NCBI GenBank assembly: GCA_011322005.1
Contig: DROE01000322.1
Coordinates: forward strand, 1-21,172
DNA length: 21,172 nucleotides
Source: Devosia sp.
Lineage (GTDB): Bacteria; Pseudomonadota; Alphaproteobacteria; Rhizobiales; Devosiaceae
Reading direction: 5' to 3'
Positions 6,638 to 14,326 of the stretch are shown in pieces. Numbering within the stretch: the first letter of the stretch is position 1; every line of letters starts with the position of its first letter. A model generated the notes under the pieces. The model had not been told where the DNA came from. It did not search any database and was given only the letters and a program-made list of their open reading frames with translations. Both the position numbers and the translations under genes were made by a program.

Positions 6638-7513
6638 CTAACTCTGGCGCCAGTTCCAGTCTCCCATCTGCTTGCGAAACCAGGTGCGCTGGCGCTTGGC
6701 ATATTGCCTTGTTGCAATTGTTGCCAGTTCCACCGCTTCATCCCTTGAGATTTCCCCCGCCTGCCACCTGAGAATCTGGCGCACCCCGATAGCCTTCATC
6801 GCCGGCAGGTTGTCCGGCAGTTGCAGGGCCGCCAGTTGTGCCACCTCCCCTGTCGCCCCTTCGTCAAGCATGGCCACGAACCTTTCTCCTATTCGCCGGC
6901 GCAGCAGGTCGCGTGGCGGGTTGAGAACAATCTTTTCCAGAACATAGCCTTCGAGCAGGCTCTTGTGGGCGTCATTCTGCCACTCGGCCAGCGAACGTCC
7001 GGTACTTTCAAGCACACCAAGCGCCCGCACCAGTCGCTGGCGGTCCGGCTCGTCAAGCAGGGCCGCCATTTTGGGGTCGGCGCGCAAAAGCAGTGTGCGA
7101 CGCTGTTCCCTGTTCAGGGGCGCAACCTGTGCCTCCAGACGGGCAATGGTCTCTCCGGGAACTTCCGGCGCTCCGGTAAATCCGTTCAGCAACGCCTTGA
7201 AATAAAGACCTGTTCCGCCAACAAATATCGGCATTCGTCCCGACATGTCATCGCCTTCGAGCAGGTTCCGTACCGCATCCAGCCATGAGCCGGTGGAGAA
7301 GCGAACAGAAGGATCAACAAACCCGTAAAGAGCGTGTTTTGCAGTCGCCAGGTCCCGGGGCTGCGGGCGCGCTGAAAGCCTGTTCAAAACCTTGTAGACC
7401 TGCATGGAATCGGTGTTGATGATGACGCCATCAACCCGCTGTGCCATCTCAAGTGCCAGAACCGACTTGCCGCTTGCGGTGGGACCGGCTATCAGAATTG
7501 CGCTTTTGCTCAT
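6638..7513 (-). CDS. miaA: tRNA dimethylallyltransferase
   Basis: MiaA transfers a dimethylallyl group from DMAPP to N6 of A37 in tRNAs that read codons starting with U, the first step of ms2i6A formation. The 291 residues match the family. Visible are the P-loop GPTASGKS (about residues 10-17), the INTDSMQVYK block with the catalytic Asp, LSARPQPRD, HALYGFVDP, IFVGGTGLYFKALL, AIGVRQILRW and the C-terminal TRQYAKRQRTWFRKQM. The ATG at 7513 gives the usual N-terminus MSKSAILIAGPT; an in-frame GTG at 7540 would add nine residues and has no better ribosome site. It is divergent from serB with 69 bases between them, and convergent with the permease gene. Confidence 0.97.
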   Translation of the reverse strand: MSKSAILIAGPTASGKSVLALEMAQRVDGVIINTDSMQVYKVLNRLSARPQPRDLATAKHALYGFVDPSVRFSTGSWLDAVRNLLEGDDMSGRMPIFVGGTGLYFKALLNGFTGAPEVPGETIARLEAQVAPLNREQRRTLLLRADPKMAALLDEPDRQRLVRALGVLESTGRSLAEWQNDAHKSLLEGYVLEKIVLNPPRDLLRRRIGERFVAMLDEGATGEVAQLAALQLPDNLPAMKAIGVRQILRWQAGEISRDEAVELATIATRQYAKRQRTWFRKQMGDWNWRQS

Positions 7514-7582
7514 AGCCTGTATTGCCCTCGATTCAGGCACCCGATCAACCCCACTTCACCCAGTCCAAGGTGTTTTTCTGTC

Positions 7583-8488
7583 ATGTCCGAGCAACCAGCG
7601 CACGCTTCCGGCAACAATGTGCTGTGCCTCATTGCCAATCCCTCGCACCCGGTGCTGAGCACCGGCATTGTTGGCAGGGTGCAGGCTGAGACCGGCGGTG
7701 AAATCAACTGGCTCAGCCGGAAAACTGCCTGTGAGATTATCGCCCCGAAAACCGGCAACGCCGCTGCAATTGCACGCGACATATTGGGCGGCCTTGAAGT
7801 TGACGTGGCGCTTGTCCCTCAACGCCATCGGCGCAAAAAGCTCCTGCTCGCCGATATGGATAGCACAATGATCAACGAGGAATGTATCGACGAGTTGGCC
7901 GACGAACTGGACCTGAAACCGGAAATTGCCGCAATCACCGCAAAAGCCATGCGCGGCGAACTGGATTTTGCCCGGGCTCTTGCCACCCGCGTAAAACTGC
8001 TTGCGGGGCTTGACCTGCAAACCATCAAACAGGTGCGCCGCGAACGCATCACCCTCGCCCCCGGCGGCCGGGTTCTGGTGCACACCATGAAGGAATACGG
8101 GAGCTATTGCGCCCTTGTTTCGGGCGGCTTTACCCTGTTCGCCGACTATTTCGCCAAGCGTATCGGCTTTGATGAAGCAACCGCCAATGCGCTGGAATTT
8201 GACGAAAATGACCGGCTCACCGGCCGTGTTGTCCCCCCGGTCGTGGATAGCTCAACCAAGGTCAGACGCCTTGAAGAACTGCGAAAAAAACTGGGTATCC
8301 AAGACCAGCAAACCCTGGCGGTCGGCGATGGAGCCAATGATCTGGCTATGCTCAAGGAAGCTGGAATGGGCGTTGCCCTGCACGCAAAACCATCTGTTGC
8401 CGCCGCGGCACCCTTCCGCATCGAACATGGCGACCTCAGCGCCCTGCTCTACCTTCAGGGTTACAACGAAGAAGAGTTCGTCCGTTGA
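7583..8488 (+). CDS. serB: Phosphoserine phosphatase
   Basis: SerB hydrolyses O-phospho-L-serine to serine, the last step of the phosphorylated serine pathway in the cytoplasm. It is a HAD-superfamily enzyme of 301 residues. The first 80 or so residues form an N-terminal regulatory-type domain. Then come HAD motif I ADMDSTMINEECIDELA (nucleophile Asp at about 91), motif II in ALVSGGFTLFADYFA, the motif III Lys in SSTKVRRLEEL, and motif IV VGDGANDLAMLKEAGMG. The ATG at 7583 has only a distant AAGG upstream. It is divergent from miaA, an arrangement often seen in Rhizobiales. Its stop overlaps the start of an acetyltransferase remnant. Confidence 0.97.
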   Translation: MSEQPAHASGNNVLCLIANPSHPVLSTGIVGRVQAETGGEINWLSRKTACEIIAPKTGNAAAIARDILGGLEVDVALVPQRHRRKKLLLADMDSTMINEECIDELADELDLKPEIAAITAKAMRGELDFARALATRVKLLAGLDLQTIKQVRRERITLAPGGRVLVHTMKEYGSYCALVSGGFTLFADYFAKRIGFDEATANALEFDENDRLTGRVVPPVVDSSTKVRRLEELRKKLGIQDQQTLAVGDGANDLAMLKEAGMGVALHAKPSVAAAAPFRIEHGDLSALLYLQGYNEEEFVR

Positions 8489-8607
8489 TTATCGAAACTG
8501 AACGCTTGGTTTTGAGCATCCAAAATTCCCGAGGGTCACGAACTGCGCCCGCCCGTTCTCTACCGGATCAGCAATCCGTCGCCGGGCAGGAATACTCTGA
8601 AATCTAG
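8485..8607 (+). pseudogene. Remnant of a GNAT acetyltransferase gene (N-terminal stub)
   Basis: A 40-codon ORF overlapping the serB stop, starting at TTG and reading IIETERLVLSIQNS. The I-I-E-T-E-R-L-V-L pattern is the first beta strand of RimJ/RimL-type N-acetyltransferases. Nothing after residue 12 looks like the rest of that fold and the frame stops after 40 codons. It is therefore best read as what is left of a gene once co-transcribed with serB. Its stop TAG shares CTAG with the degP stop on the other strand (8604-8607). A chance resemblance is possible, given so few residues. Confidence 0.45.
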
Positions 8608-10103
8608 CCCAGACGCACAGCCACATAACGGCTGATACCGCTGGCGTCATAGACCCGAAACAAAACCGCCAGCCGCCCCGCTTCACGCGCTGCCTTGATA
8701 AAATCATCCAGCTCCGCAACGCTTTGAACCGCGTTCTGATTGACCTCGGAAATGATCAGGCCGGGGAAAAGCCCCTTTTCCTCGGCGTCGGAGTTGGCCA
8801 GAACTTCTGCGATCAGCACGCCGCTTACACTGCCCACAACACTCAGTTCGTCACGCAACTCTCTCGTCAGAGGCGCCACCGACAGCCCGATCATTGCCCG
8901 TACCTCCGGCGACAGGCGCACCCCGTCATCAATTGCAGGCGCTTTGACTTCGGGCACCTTTGTCTGGGTACGGGCTTCGGCAATCAGTCGTTCTCCGGTT
9001 TCCAGGCGGCCCAGTTCAATGGGGATTTCAATGCTTTGCCCATCACGGATAATCCGCACCGATACGGTTTTTCCAACCGGTGTGAGAGCCACAATCCTCG
9101 GCAGGTCGGTCATAACCGCAATATCGCGTCCGTCAAAATTCAGAATGAGATCACCTGAGCGCAAAACCCCCTCCGAGGGACCGCCCGGTGTGACATCCAC
9201 CACCAGAGCGCCCGCCGTGCCCGCATGCCCCAGCGACACAGCCACGTCCTCGGACACCTCCTGAATGCCGACCCCCAGCCAGCCACGCCGGGTTTCACCA
9301 AATTCGCTCAATTGTTCAATCACCGGTCGGGCAAGGTTAACGGGAATGGCAAAACCGATACCTCTTGAACTGCCCCCGCGCGCGATAATCGCCGTGGCAA
9401 CGCCAATGACATTTCCTTCCATGTCGAAAAGCGGACCACCTGAATTGCCCTGATTTATCGCCGCGTCGGTCTGAATAAAGTCGTCATAGGGGCCTGAATT
9501 TATATTGCGGTGCCGCGCTGAAACAATGCCCAAGGACACAGAACCTCCAAGCCCGAACGGGTTGCCGATGGCCATCACCCAGTCACCAACCTCCGCGGTG
9601 TCGCTATCTCCGAATTCCACAAACGGCACATTCGAACCGGCATTGACTTTTAACACCGCCAGATCGGTCTTTTCGTCCGCCCCCACAAGTTCGGCAACAT
9701 ACCTGTTTCCATCTGATGTGTAGATCAGAATTTCCTCGGCACCATCAATCACATGATTATTGGTAACCACCAGCCCGTCAGCACTGATAAAAAAGCCTGA
9801 TCCCAAGCTGCGCGCTTCCTGCGGCATTCGTTCATTTTGTCCGTAATTGGGGTTAAGTTCCTCGAACAGCTCGCGCAGGGGAGAGCCGTCGGGAAGGCGC
9901 GGAAAGGGCATACCATTTCCCCCCTCCACAACCCGTGACGTTCCTATGTTGACAACGGCACCCGAAAGCTCCTTCACCAGTTCTGAAACAGAAGCCGGTC
10001 CCACGGTCTGTGCGGAGACGGAAAGCGCCGCCCAGCCAATCGTGACGAAAACCAGAACCCGGATGGAAACCCTTCGGCACACGGAATAAAAACGCACGTT
10101 CAC
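8604..10103 (-). CDS. degP: DegP/HtrA-type periplasmic serine endoprotease
   Basis: A trypsin-like protease and chaperone of the HtrA family that removes misfolded envelope proteins. The order is a signal peptide (about residues 1-31, ending VSA), the protease domain with catalytic His about 117 (VTNNHVID), Asp about 147 (KTDLAVLKV) and Ser about 221 (INQGNSGGPLFD), then PDZ1 (RRGWLGVGIQEV) and PDZ2 near the C-terminus (GVLIAEVLANSDAEEKGLFP). Length is 499 residues, usual for Do-type proteases. The GTG at 10103 lies four bases after AAGGGGAG; a GTG at 10097 would have ten bases, so the exact start is open. It is last in the hflK-hflC-DUF2065 series, with 40 bases between. Overlap with the serB-side remnant leaves no room for a terminator. 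Confidence 0.95.
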   Translation of the reverse strand: MNVRFYSVCRRVSIRVLVFVTIGWAALSVSAQTVGPASVSELVKELSGAVVNIGTSRVVEGGNGMPFPRLPDGSPLRELFEELNPNYGQNERMPQEARSLGSGFFISADGLVVTNNHVIDGAEEILIYTSDGNRYVAELVGADEKTDLAVLKVNAGSNVPFVEFGDSDTAEVGDWVMAIGNPFGLGGSVSLGIVSARHRNINSGPYDDFIQTDAAINQGNSGGPLFDMEGNVIGVATAIIARGGSSRGIGFAIPVNLARPVIEQLSEFGETRRGWLGVGIQEVSEDVAVSLGHAGTAGALVVDVTPGGPSEGVLRSGDLILNFDGRDIAVMTDLPRIVALTPVGKTVSVRIIRDGQSIEIPIELGRLETGERLIAEARTQTKVPEVKAPAIDDGVRLSPEVRAMIGLSVAPLTRELRDELSVVGSVSGVLIAEVLANSDAEEKGLFPGLIISEVNQNAVQSVAELDDFIKAAREAGRLAVLFRVYDASGISRYVAVRLG

Positions 10104-10143
10104 TACACTCCCCTTGTCAAGGCGACCGCCCGGCACCGGCTGG

Positions 10144-10329
10144 CTAGCCGCGTATCAGGTACAGCACTATAAGCCCCGCCGCCGCGCATGTCAGCGCAAC
10201 AACACGTAACTTTGAGTTGGGTGTGTCCAGAAGCATGAGCAGCGCCCGCTTCATCTGCTCCGGGAAGGCCGCATAGATCAGCCCCTCCAGAACAATTGCC
10301 AAAGCGAGCGCCGCAAAAAGGTCGTTCAC
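10144..10329 (-). CDS. DUF2065 family small membrane protein (YjeT-like)
   Basis: A 61-residue protein with two hydrophobic segments, near residues 3-22 (AALALAIVLEGLIYAAFP) and 41-58 (VVALTCAAAGLIVLYL), joined by a short loop EQMKRALLMLLDTPNSK. This is the pattern of DUF2065, which includes E. coli YjeT. In E. coli yjeT also follows hflC, so the position supports the call. Its ATG overlaps the hflC stop in an ATGA, which suggests coupled translation. Its function is not established. A role linked to the HflKC complex is inference from the conserved neighbourhood. Confidence 0.88.
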   Translation of the reverse strand: MNDLFAALALAIVLEGLIYAAFPEQMKRALLMLLDTPNSKLRVVALTCAAAGLIVLYLIRG

Positions 10330-11255
10330 TGACCCGCTGGCGCACCCGTTGAAACTGCAGGGGCTCCATTCGCATCAGGTATTAGCGCCGGTTGTGCGTT
10401 ACCAAAATAGGTAAAGAACTCAGAATCCGGCGACAGCACAAGGCTGGTTCCGTCGCCCCCAAGAGCAAACCGGTAGGATTGCAGGGAACGGTAGAATTCA
10501 AAGAACTCCGGATCACGCGAAAATGCTTCGGCAAACACCCTGTTGCGCTCCGCGTCGCCCTCACCCCGAAGAATTTCGGACTGCTTGTTGGCTTCGGCCG
10601 TAATCTGGATGGCCTGGCGGTCGGCGGCAGCTCTGAGCGTCTGAGCCAGCTCCTGCCCCCTGGCGCGCAGACCCGCGGCTTCAGCCAGGCGTTCCGCTTT
10701 CATACGATCAAAGGTCTGGCTGGAGACCTGGCGCGTAAGATCGGTGCGAACCACGCGGACATCAACAATGTCAATTCCCAGACCGGTGACGCCGGCCCGG
10801 ATAAGATCACGCGCCTCACGCATCATTTCGGTGCGCTGCACACTCAAGGCGGCAGAGAAGTTCCGCAAGCCATAGACCTGACGCAACGCGGATTCAAACC
10901 GCGTGTTGATACGCTGTTCAACCAGAGCCACACTGCCAAGCACGCTCTCCCTGAAACGCACGGGATCGGAAATCCGGTAGGTCACAAACGCATCGACATT
11001 ATAGAACTTGCCGTCAGACACCTGCAAGGTGATGTCATCCAGATCATAGCGCAGCAACCGGTCTTCGATAATCTGCACCGATTCCACGATGTCGGTGGGA
11101 ATCTTGAAATAGATACCCGGTTCGGTGTGAACCCGGGTAATCTCACCAAATCGGGTGACAATGGCCTGGTCGCGTTCGTTGACCACGAACAGGGACGAGA
11201 AGAGAACATAAAGCGCTCCAATAGCCGCAACAATGATAAGGGTCATCCTGTTCAT
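10326..11255 (-). CDS. hflC: HflC, subunit of the HflKC membrane complex
   Basis: HflC is an SPFH (stomatin/prohibitin/flotillin) protein. With HflK it forms a large periplasm-facing assembly on the inner membrane that surrounds and modulates the FtsH protease. The 309 residues start with one membrane anchor (LIIVAAIGALYVLFSSLFVV), then the SPFH domain (VNERDQAIVTRFGEI, GIYFKIP, YNVDAFVTYRISDP, RFESALRQVYG, GIDIVDVRVVRTDL), a coiled-coil region around MKAERLAEAAGLRARGQEL, and the EANKQSEILRGEGDAERNR block typical of HflC. It begins 3 bases after hflK ends and overlaps DUF2065 by ATGA, so these are one operon. Confidence 0.97.
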   Translation of the reverse strand: MNRMTLIIVAAIGALYVLFSSLFVVNERDQAIVTRFGEITRVHTEPGIYFKIPTDIVESVQIIEDRLLRYDLDDITLQVSDGKFYNVDAFVTYRISDPVRFRESVLGSVALVEQRINTRFESALRQVYGLRNFSAALSVQRTEMMREARDLIRAGVTGLGIDIVDVRVVRTDLTRQVSSQTFDRMKAERLAEAAGLRARGQELAQTLRAAADRQAIQITAEANKQSEILRGEGDAERNRVFAEAFSRDPEFFEFYRSLQSYRFALGGDGTSLVLSPDSEFFTYFGNAQPALIPDANGAPAVSTGAPAGQ

Positions 11256-11258
11256 GGT

Positions 11259-12341
11259 CTAACCCCCTGTCCGGCTGGTGTTTGTTCTGAGTTCAGGCAG
11301 GGGCAGATAGGGCACAACCCCTGTCCCCGCGTCCCTCTCGATGATGACTTTGTCCGAAGCACCAAGAACCTGCTCCATGGTTTCAAGGAACAGGCGCTTG
11401 CGCGTGACATCGGGAGCCTTGGCATACTCCTCATAGACTGAAACGAAGCGTGCCGCCTCACCCTCGGCCTCTTTTACCACCCGGTCCTTGTAAGCCGCGG
11501 CCTCTTCTCGGATTTGAGCCGCCTGCCCGCGGGCGCTGCCCAGAAGCGTGTTGGAATATTGACGCGCCTCCTCCTGAAAACGGTCCTGATCCTGCTCGGC
11601 ACGCTGCACCTCGTCAAAGGCATCAGCCACTTCCGCGGGAGGTGCTGCCTGTTCGAGCTTGATGTTGGAAACCGTCACTCCGGCATCGTAAGAATCCAGA
11701 ATGGTCTGCGTAATCTGGGCAACCTCCAGTTCGATTCCCGCGCGGTCGTCACGAAACACGTCCTGCGCCGGACGCCTTCCGACAACCTCGCGCATGGCGC
11801 TTTCGCCGATCTTGCGCACAATTTCATCCGGGTCCGCAACATTGAACAGATACTTGATCGGATCGCTTACCCGCCACAGCACCGACATGGAAACGTCCAC
11901 AATATTCTGGTCCGAGGAGAGCATAAAGCCCTCGTCGGAACGGGCCTGCCCCCCCACGACCGAGGCGATACGGGTCTGGTTTTCAGTGATGGTTACTTTC
12001 TCAACGGTTTCAAAGGGCCAGAAATTAAAGTGCAGGCCCGAGCCGCTCAATTCCGCCTTTGGCTTACCGAACAATAGTTCGACGCCAATTTCCTGCGGCG
12101 CAACCTGATAAATCGATTGGCTGCCCCAGAAAACAAGCGCCGCAACTACTCCACCCAGAAGCAACCAGCGCCCGCCGGGAAGTTCGCCACCGAACTGCTC
12201 CCGTCCGCGCTTGAGCAGATCTTCCAGATCCGGCGTGTTGCTGTTATTGCCGGGCCGCCGGGGCCCTCCGCCACGGCCGGAGCCGCCCCCCGGTTGCTGT
12301 CCCCATGGCCCGCCGCCACCGCTATTATTGTCCCAAGGCAT
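11259..12341 (-). CDS. hflK: HflK, subunit of the HflKC membrane complex
   Basis: Partner of HflC. The 360 residues show the HflK layout: a Gly/Pro/Asn-rich cytoplasmic N-terminus (MPWDNNSGGGGPWGQQPGGG), an amphipathic stretch LEDLLKRGREQFGG, a membrane anchor at about residues 58-76 (RWLLLGGVVAALVFWG), then the SPFH domain (IYQVAPQEIGVELLFGKP, GLHFNFWPFE, LWRVSDPIKYLFNV, SAMREVVGRRPAQDV), a helical region EVQRAEQDQDRFQEEARQYS and VSVYEEYAKAPDVTRKRLF near the end. The ATG at 12341 behind AAGGG is chosen over upstream in-frame starts because MPWDNN is the family N-terminus. A promoter lies just upstream. Confidence 0.97.
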   Translation of the reverse strand: MPWDNNSGGGGPWGQQPGGGSGRGGGPRRPGNNSNTPDLEDLLKRGREQFGGELPGGRWLLLGGVVAALVFWGSQSIYQVAPQEIGVELLFGKPKAELSGSGLHFNFWPFETVEKVTITENQTRIASVVGGQARSDEGFMLSSDQNIVDVSMSVLWRVSDPIKYLFNVADPDEIVRKIGESAMREVVGRRPAQDVFRDDRAGIELEVAQITQTILDSYDAGVTVSNIKLEQAAPPAEVADAFDEVQRAEQDQDRFQEEARQYSNTLLGSARGQAAQIREEAAAYKDRVVKEAEGEAARFVSVYEEYAKAPDVTRKRLFLETMEQVLGASDKVIIERDAGTGVVPYLPLPELRTNTSRTGG

Positions 12342-12386
12342 CTGCGCCCTTTCGTTTTTCGTGAATTTCTCGCGTAACTCGCGCCC

Positions 12387-12415
12387 TATATAGGCACCCC
12401 GGCCAAAAGGATCAA
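12387..12415 (-). promoter_or_regulatory. Promoter for hflK-hflC-DUF2065-degP
   Basis: Read on the minus strand, TTGATC (12415-12410) is followed after exactly 17 bases by TATATA (12392-12387). The -35 box contains the folA stop codon (TGA at 12414-12412). The predicted start of transcription lies about 35 bases before the hflK ATG. This is the best promoter-like match seen on this strand and would let the HflKC/DegP genes be expressed apart from thyA-folA. The -10 context CCTATATAG could also suit a heat-shock sigma factor; sequence alone does not decide. Confidence 0.65.
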
Positions 12416-12963
12416 TGCGCCAACGGGCCAATGCGTGTATAAACTTTAATTGAGTAGGCCGCCTCGTCGCTAAGGCTGGCCTCCACATCAAGCTCTTCTT
12501 CCACATTCCAGATCCCGGGCAGTATCTCGGGAAATCTGACAAGTTCAGTTTCAGATTCACACGTCACATTCTTGTCCACATGCGAAATGTAGAGTCTTTG
12601 GGCTATTTTCATGCCCAGCTCATAGATTTCCCCGCCCCCGATAATCATAATTTCGCCGACACCATCAGCCAGCGCAATGCTTTTGGCCTGGGCAATAGCA
12701 TCCTCGAATTCATTGACAACTATTACCCCTTCAGGCTGATACCCGCTCCGACGCGATATAACGATGTTTACCCGCCCCGGCAGCGGCTTGCCTACTGATT
12801 CAAACTGCTTGCGCCCCATGATGATGGGTTTGCCCATGGTGATACGCTTGAAATGGGCAAAATCCGAAGGGATATACCAGGGCATACCCCCGTCAACACC
12901 AATAATGCCGTTTTCAGAAACCGCCGCTATCATGGCTACCGTAATTTCACGCTCCTGCGTCAT
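12412..12963 (-). CDS. folA: Dihydrofolate reductase
   Basis: NADPH-dependent reduction of dihydrofolate to tetrahydrofolate, which recycles the dihydrofolate made by ThyA. The 183 residues show the DHFR blocks in order: VAMIAAVSENGIIGVDGGMP with the Trp of PWYIPSD and the active-site Asp in PSDFAHFKRIT, GKPIIMGRKQFESVGKPLPG (cofactor), NIVISRR, IMIIGGGEIYELGM (cofactor loop) and LYISHVDKNV. The ATG at 12963 overlaps the stop of the preceding GNAT gene as ATGA, which fixes the start; longer upstream versions would overlap that gene more. The group thyA-GNAT-folA is consistent with one transcript. Downstream, 70 bases and a promoter separate it from hflK. Confidence 0.97.
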   Translation of the reverse strand: MTQEREITVAMIAAVSENGIIGVDGGMPWYIPSDFAHFKRITMGKPIIMGRKQFESVGKPLPGRVNIVISRRSGYQPEGVIVVNEFEDAIAQAKSIALADGVGEIMIIGGGEIYELGMKIAQRLYISHVDKNVTCESETELVRFPEILPGIWNVEEELDVEASLSDEAAYSIKVYTRIGPLAH

Positions 12964-13439
12964 AGCCTGGCCAGCCCGCTCAAGGCATCCCCCTCGATGC
13001 GGCACACACTCCACTCGTCCTGCATCACTGCACCCAGGGAGTTATAAAACGCAATCGAGGGTTCGTTCCAGTCCAGAACCCACCATTCAAATCGCCCCAG
13101 ATTTTCATGCGCGCATTTTTTGGCCAGATGCACCATCAGCGCTCTGCCCGCCCCGTTACCCCGGCTTTCTCGGTCTACAAACAGGTCCTCAAGCCAGATG
13201 CCGTGTTTCCCCAGAAAAGTTGAATATGTGTAATACCAGAGCGCAAAACCCGCCGGCTGGCCGTCGCTTTCGGCGATTTCGCAAAACACCCGCGGGTTCG
13301 GCCCGAACAGGTCCCGCGATATATCCGCCTCACTGGCCTCCACCAGATGCGCCAGCTTTTCGTAATCCGCCAGCGCCCGGATAAGCCCAAGGATGGTGGC
13401 TTCGTCGCCAGGCACCGCACTTCGAATGGTAAAGTTCAT
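12960..13439 (-). CDS. GNAT-family N-acetyltransferase (SSAT-like), substrate unknown
   Basis: A 159-residue single-domain GNAT protein. N-terminal strand MNFTIRSAVPGDEATILGLI, then ALADYEKLAHLVEASE. The acetyl-CoA site is in WLEDLFVDRESRGNGAGRAL, which has the R/Q-x-x-G-x-G/A form as RGNGAG. The C-terminal part reads FEWWVLDWNEPSIAFYNSLGA. The YEKL segment, the LEDLFV strand and the WWVLDWN segment recall diamine/thialysine acetyltransferases (SAT1-like), so a small amine is the likeliest acceptor. That is inference. Start and stop overlap thyA and folA by ATGA on each side, so translation is probably coupled. A nucleotide or folate link is suggested only by position. Confidence 0.88.
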   Translation of the reverse strand: MNFTIRSAVPGDEATILGLIRALADYEKLAHLVEASEADISRDLFGPNPRVFCEIAESDGQPAGFALWYYTYSTFLGKHGIWLEDLFVDRESRGNGAGRALMVHLAKKCAHENLGRFEWWVLDWNEPSIAFYNSLGAVMQDEWSVCRIEGDALSGLARL

Positions 13440-14230
13440 ACCGATATCGGCGCCTTGATACTTGGTGCGGCCCGATAATCCGCAAATTTGAAATCCTCGT
13501 AGACAAAATCGTCTAGCTCCGCGCGTTGATTCAATATCTCAAGTTTTGGCAGCGTCCCCGGCGTCCGCTGAAGCTGGATTCTTGCCTGCTCAAAATGGTT
13601 CGCATAAAGATGCGCATCGCCAAATGTATGGATGAACTCCCCCACCCTCAGGCCGGTCACATGGGCCACCATATGGGTCAGCAGGGCGTAGGAGGCGATA
13701 TTGAACGGTACTCCCAGAAATATATCCGCCGAACGCTGGTATAGCTGGCAACTGAGTTTGCCGTCCGCCACATAAAACTGAAACAGGCAGTGGCAGGGCG
13801 GCAGCGCCATCGCATCGACTTCGGCCGGGTTCCAGGCGGTGACCAGATGGCGGCGCGAATTGGGGTTGTTCTTTATGCCCCGCACCAAAAGTTTGATCTG
13901 GTCGATTGCCCCCCCGTACCCGTCGGGCCACGAGCGCCATTGTGAGCCGTAAACCGGACCCAGATCGCCGTTTTCATCGGCCCACTCATCCCAGATTTTC
14001 ACCCCCCGTTCCTGCAGCCAGCGCACATTGGTTTCCCCGCGCAAAAACCACAACAGTTCGTAGACTATCGACTTGATGTGCAGTTTTTTGGTGGTCAGCA
14101 GGGGAAACCCCTCGGAAAGGTCAAACCGCATCTGATAGCCGAATACAGAGCGGGTACCGGTGCCCGTGCGGTCTCCCCGGTCCGAGCCGGTCCGCATCAC
14201 ATGCTCAAGAAGGTCGAGATAGGTTTTCAT
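13436..14230 (-). CDS. thyA: Thymidylate synthase
   Basis: Methylates dUMP to dTMP using 5,10-methylene-tetrahydrofolate and releases dihydrofolate, which FolA downstream reduces again. The 264 residues equal the length of E. coli ThyA. Visible blocks are DRTGTGTRSVFGYQMRFDL, FPLLTTKKLHIKSIVYELLW, FLRGETN, the catalytic Cys at 146 in ALPPCHCLFQFYV, the dUMP site QRSADIFLGVPFNIASYALL and HTFGDAHLYANH. The C-terminus IKAPISV is close to the usual KxPxAV/I. The ATG at 14230 has no clear Shine-Dalgarno. It is first in the minus-strand block and divergent from ssrA, with a common region of about 96 bases. Its stop overlaps the GNAT start as ATGA. Confidence 0.98.
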   Translation of the reverse strand: MKTYLDLLEHVMRTGSDRGDRTGTGTRSVFGYQMRFDLSEGFPLLTTKKLHIKSIVYELLWFLRGETNVRWLQERGVKIWDEWADENGDLGPVYGSQWRSWPDGYGGAIDQIKLLVRGIKNNPNSRRHLVTAWNPAEVDAMALPPCHCLFQFYVADGKLSCQLYQRSADIFLGVPFNIASYALLTHMVAHVTGLRVGEFIHTFGDAHLYANHFEQARIQLQRTPGTLPKLEILNQRAELDDFVYEDFKFADYRAAPSIKAPISV

Positions 14231-14292
14231 GGAACGCGAGTTTAAGCGATTCTCGGCGAACTGCCCCCCTGATTTTACCCCCGCCCTTCCCT

Positions 14293-14321
14293 TTGCAATT
14301 TGCCGCCAAAGCACCTATATT
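14293..14321 (+). promoter_or_regulatory. Promoter of the tmRNA gene
   Basis: TTGCAA (14293-14298), 17 bases, then TATATT (14316-14321). This is a good sigma-70-like promoter and puts the transcript start at about 14327-14328, just before the first helix of the acceptor piece (GCTGGAAACAGC). TTGCAA reads the same on the other strand, and TAAAAT lies 15 bases from it toward thyA, so the box might also serve thyA, though that spacing is short. Confidence 0.7.
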
Positions 14322-14326
14322 GACAG

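Noticed and set aside
6620..6640. GGGTCCCGACCC as a bidirectional terminator between the permease gene and miaA
   Set aside because: The stem has only five pairs with a two-base loop and there is no T run on either side.
10392..11441. Plus-strand ORF of 349 codons opposite hflC/hflK
   Set aside because: Antisense frame to well-identified SPFH genes. The protein is rich in His, Gly and Asn and has no family resemblance.
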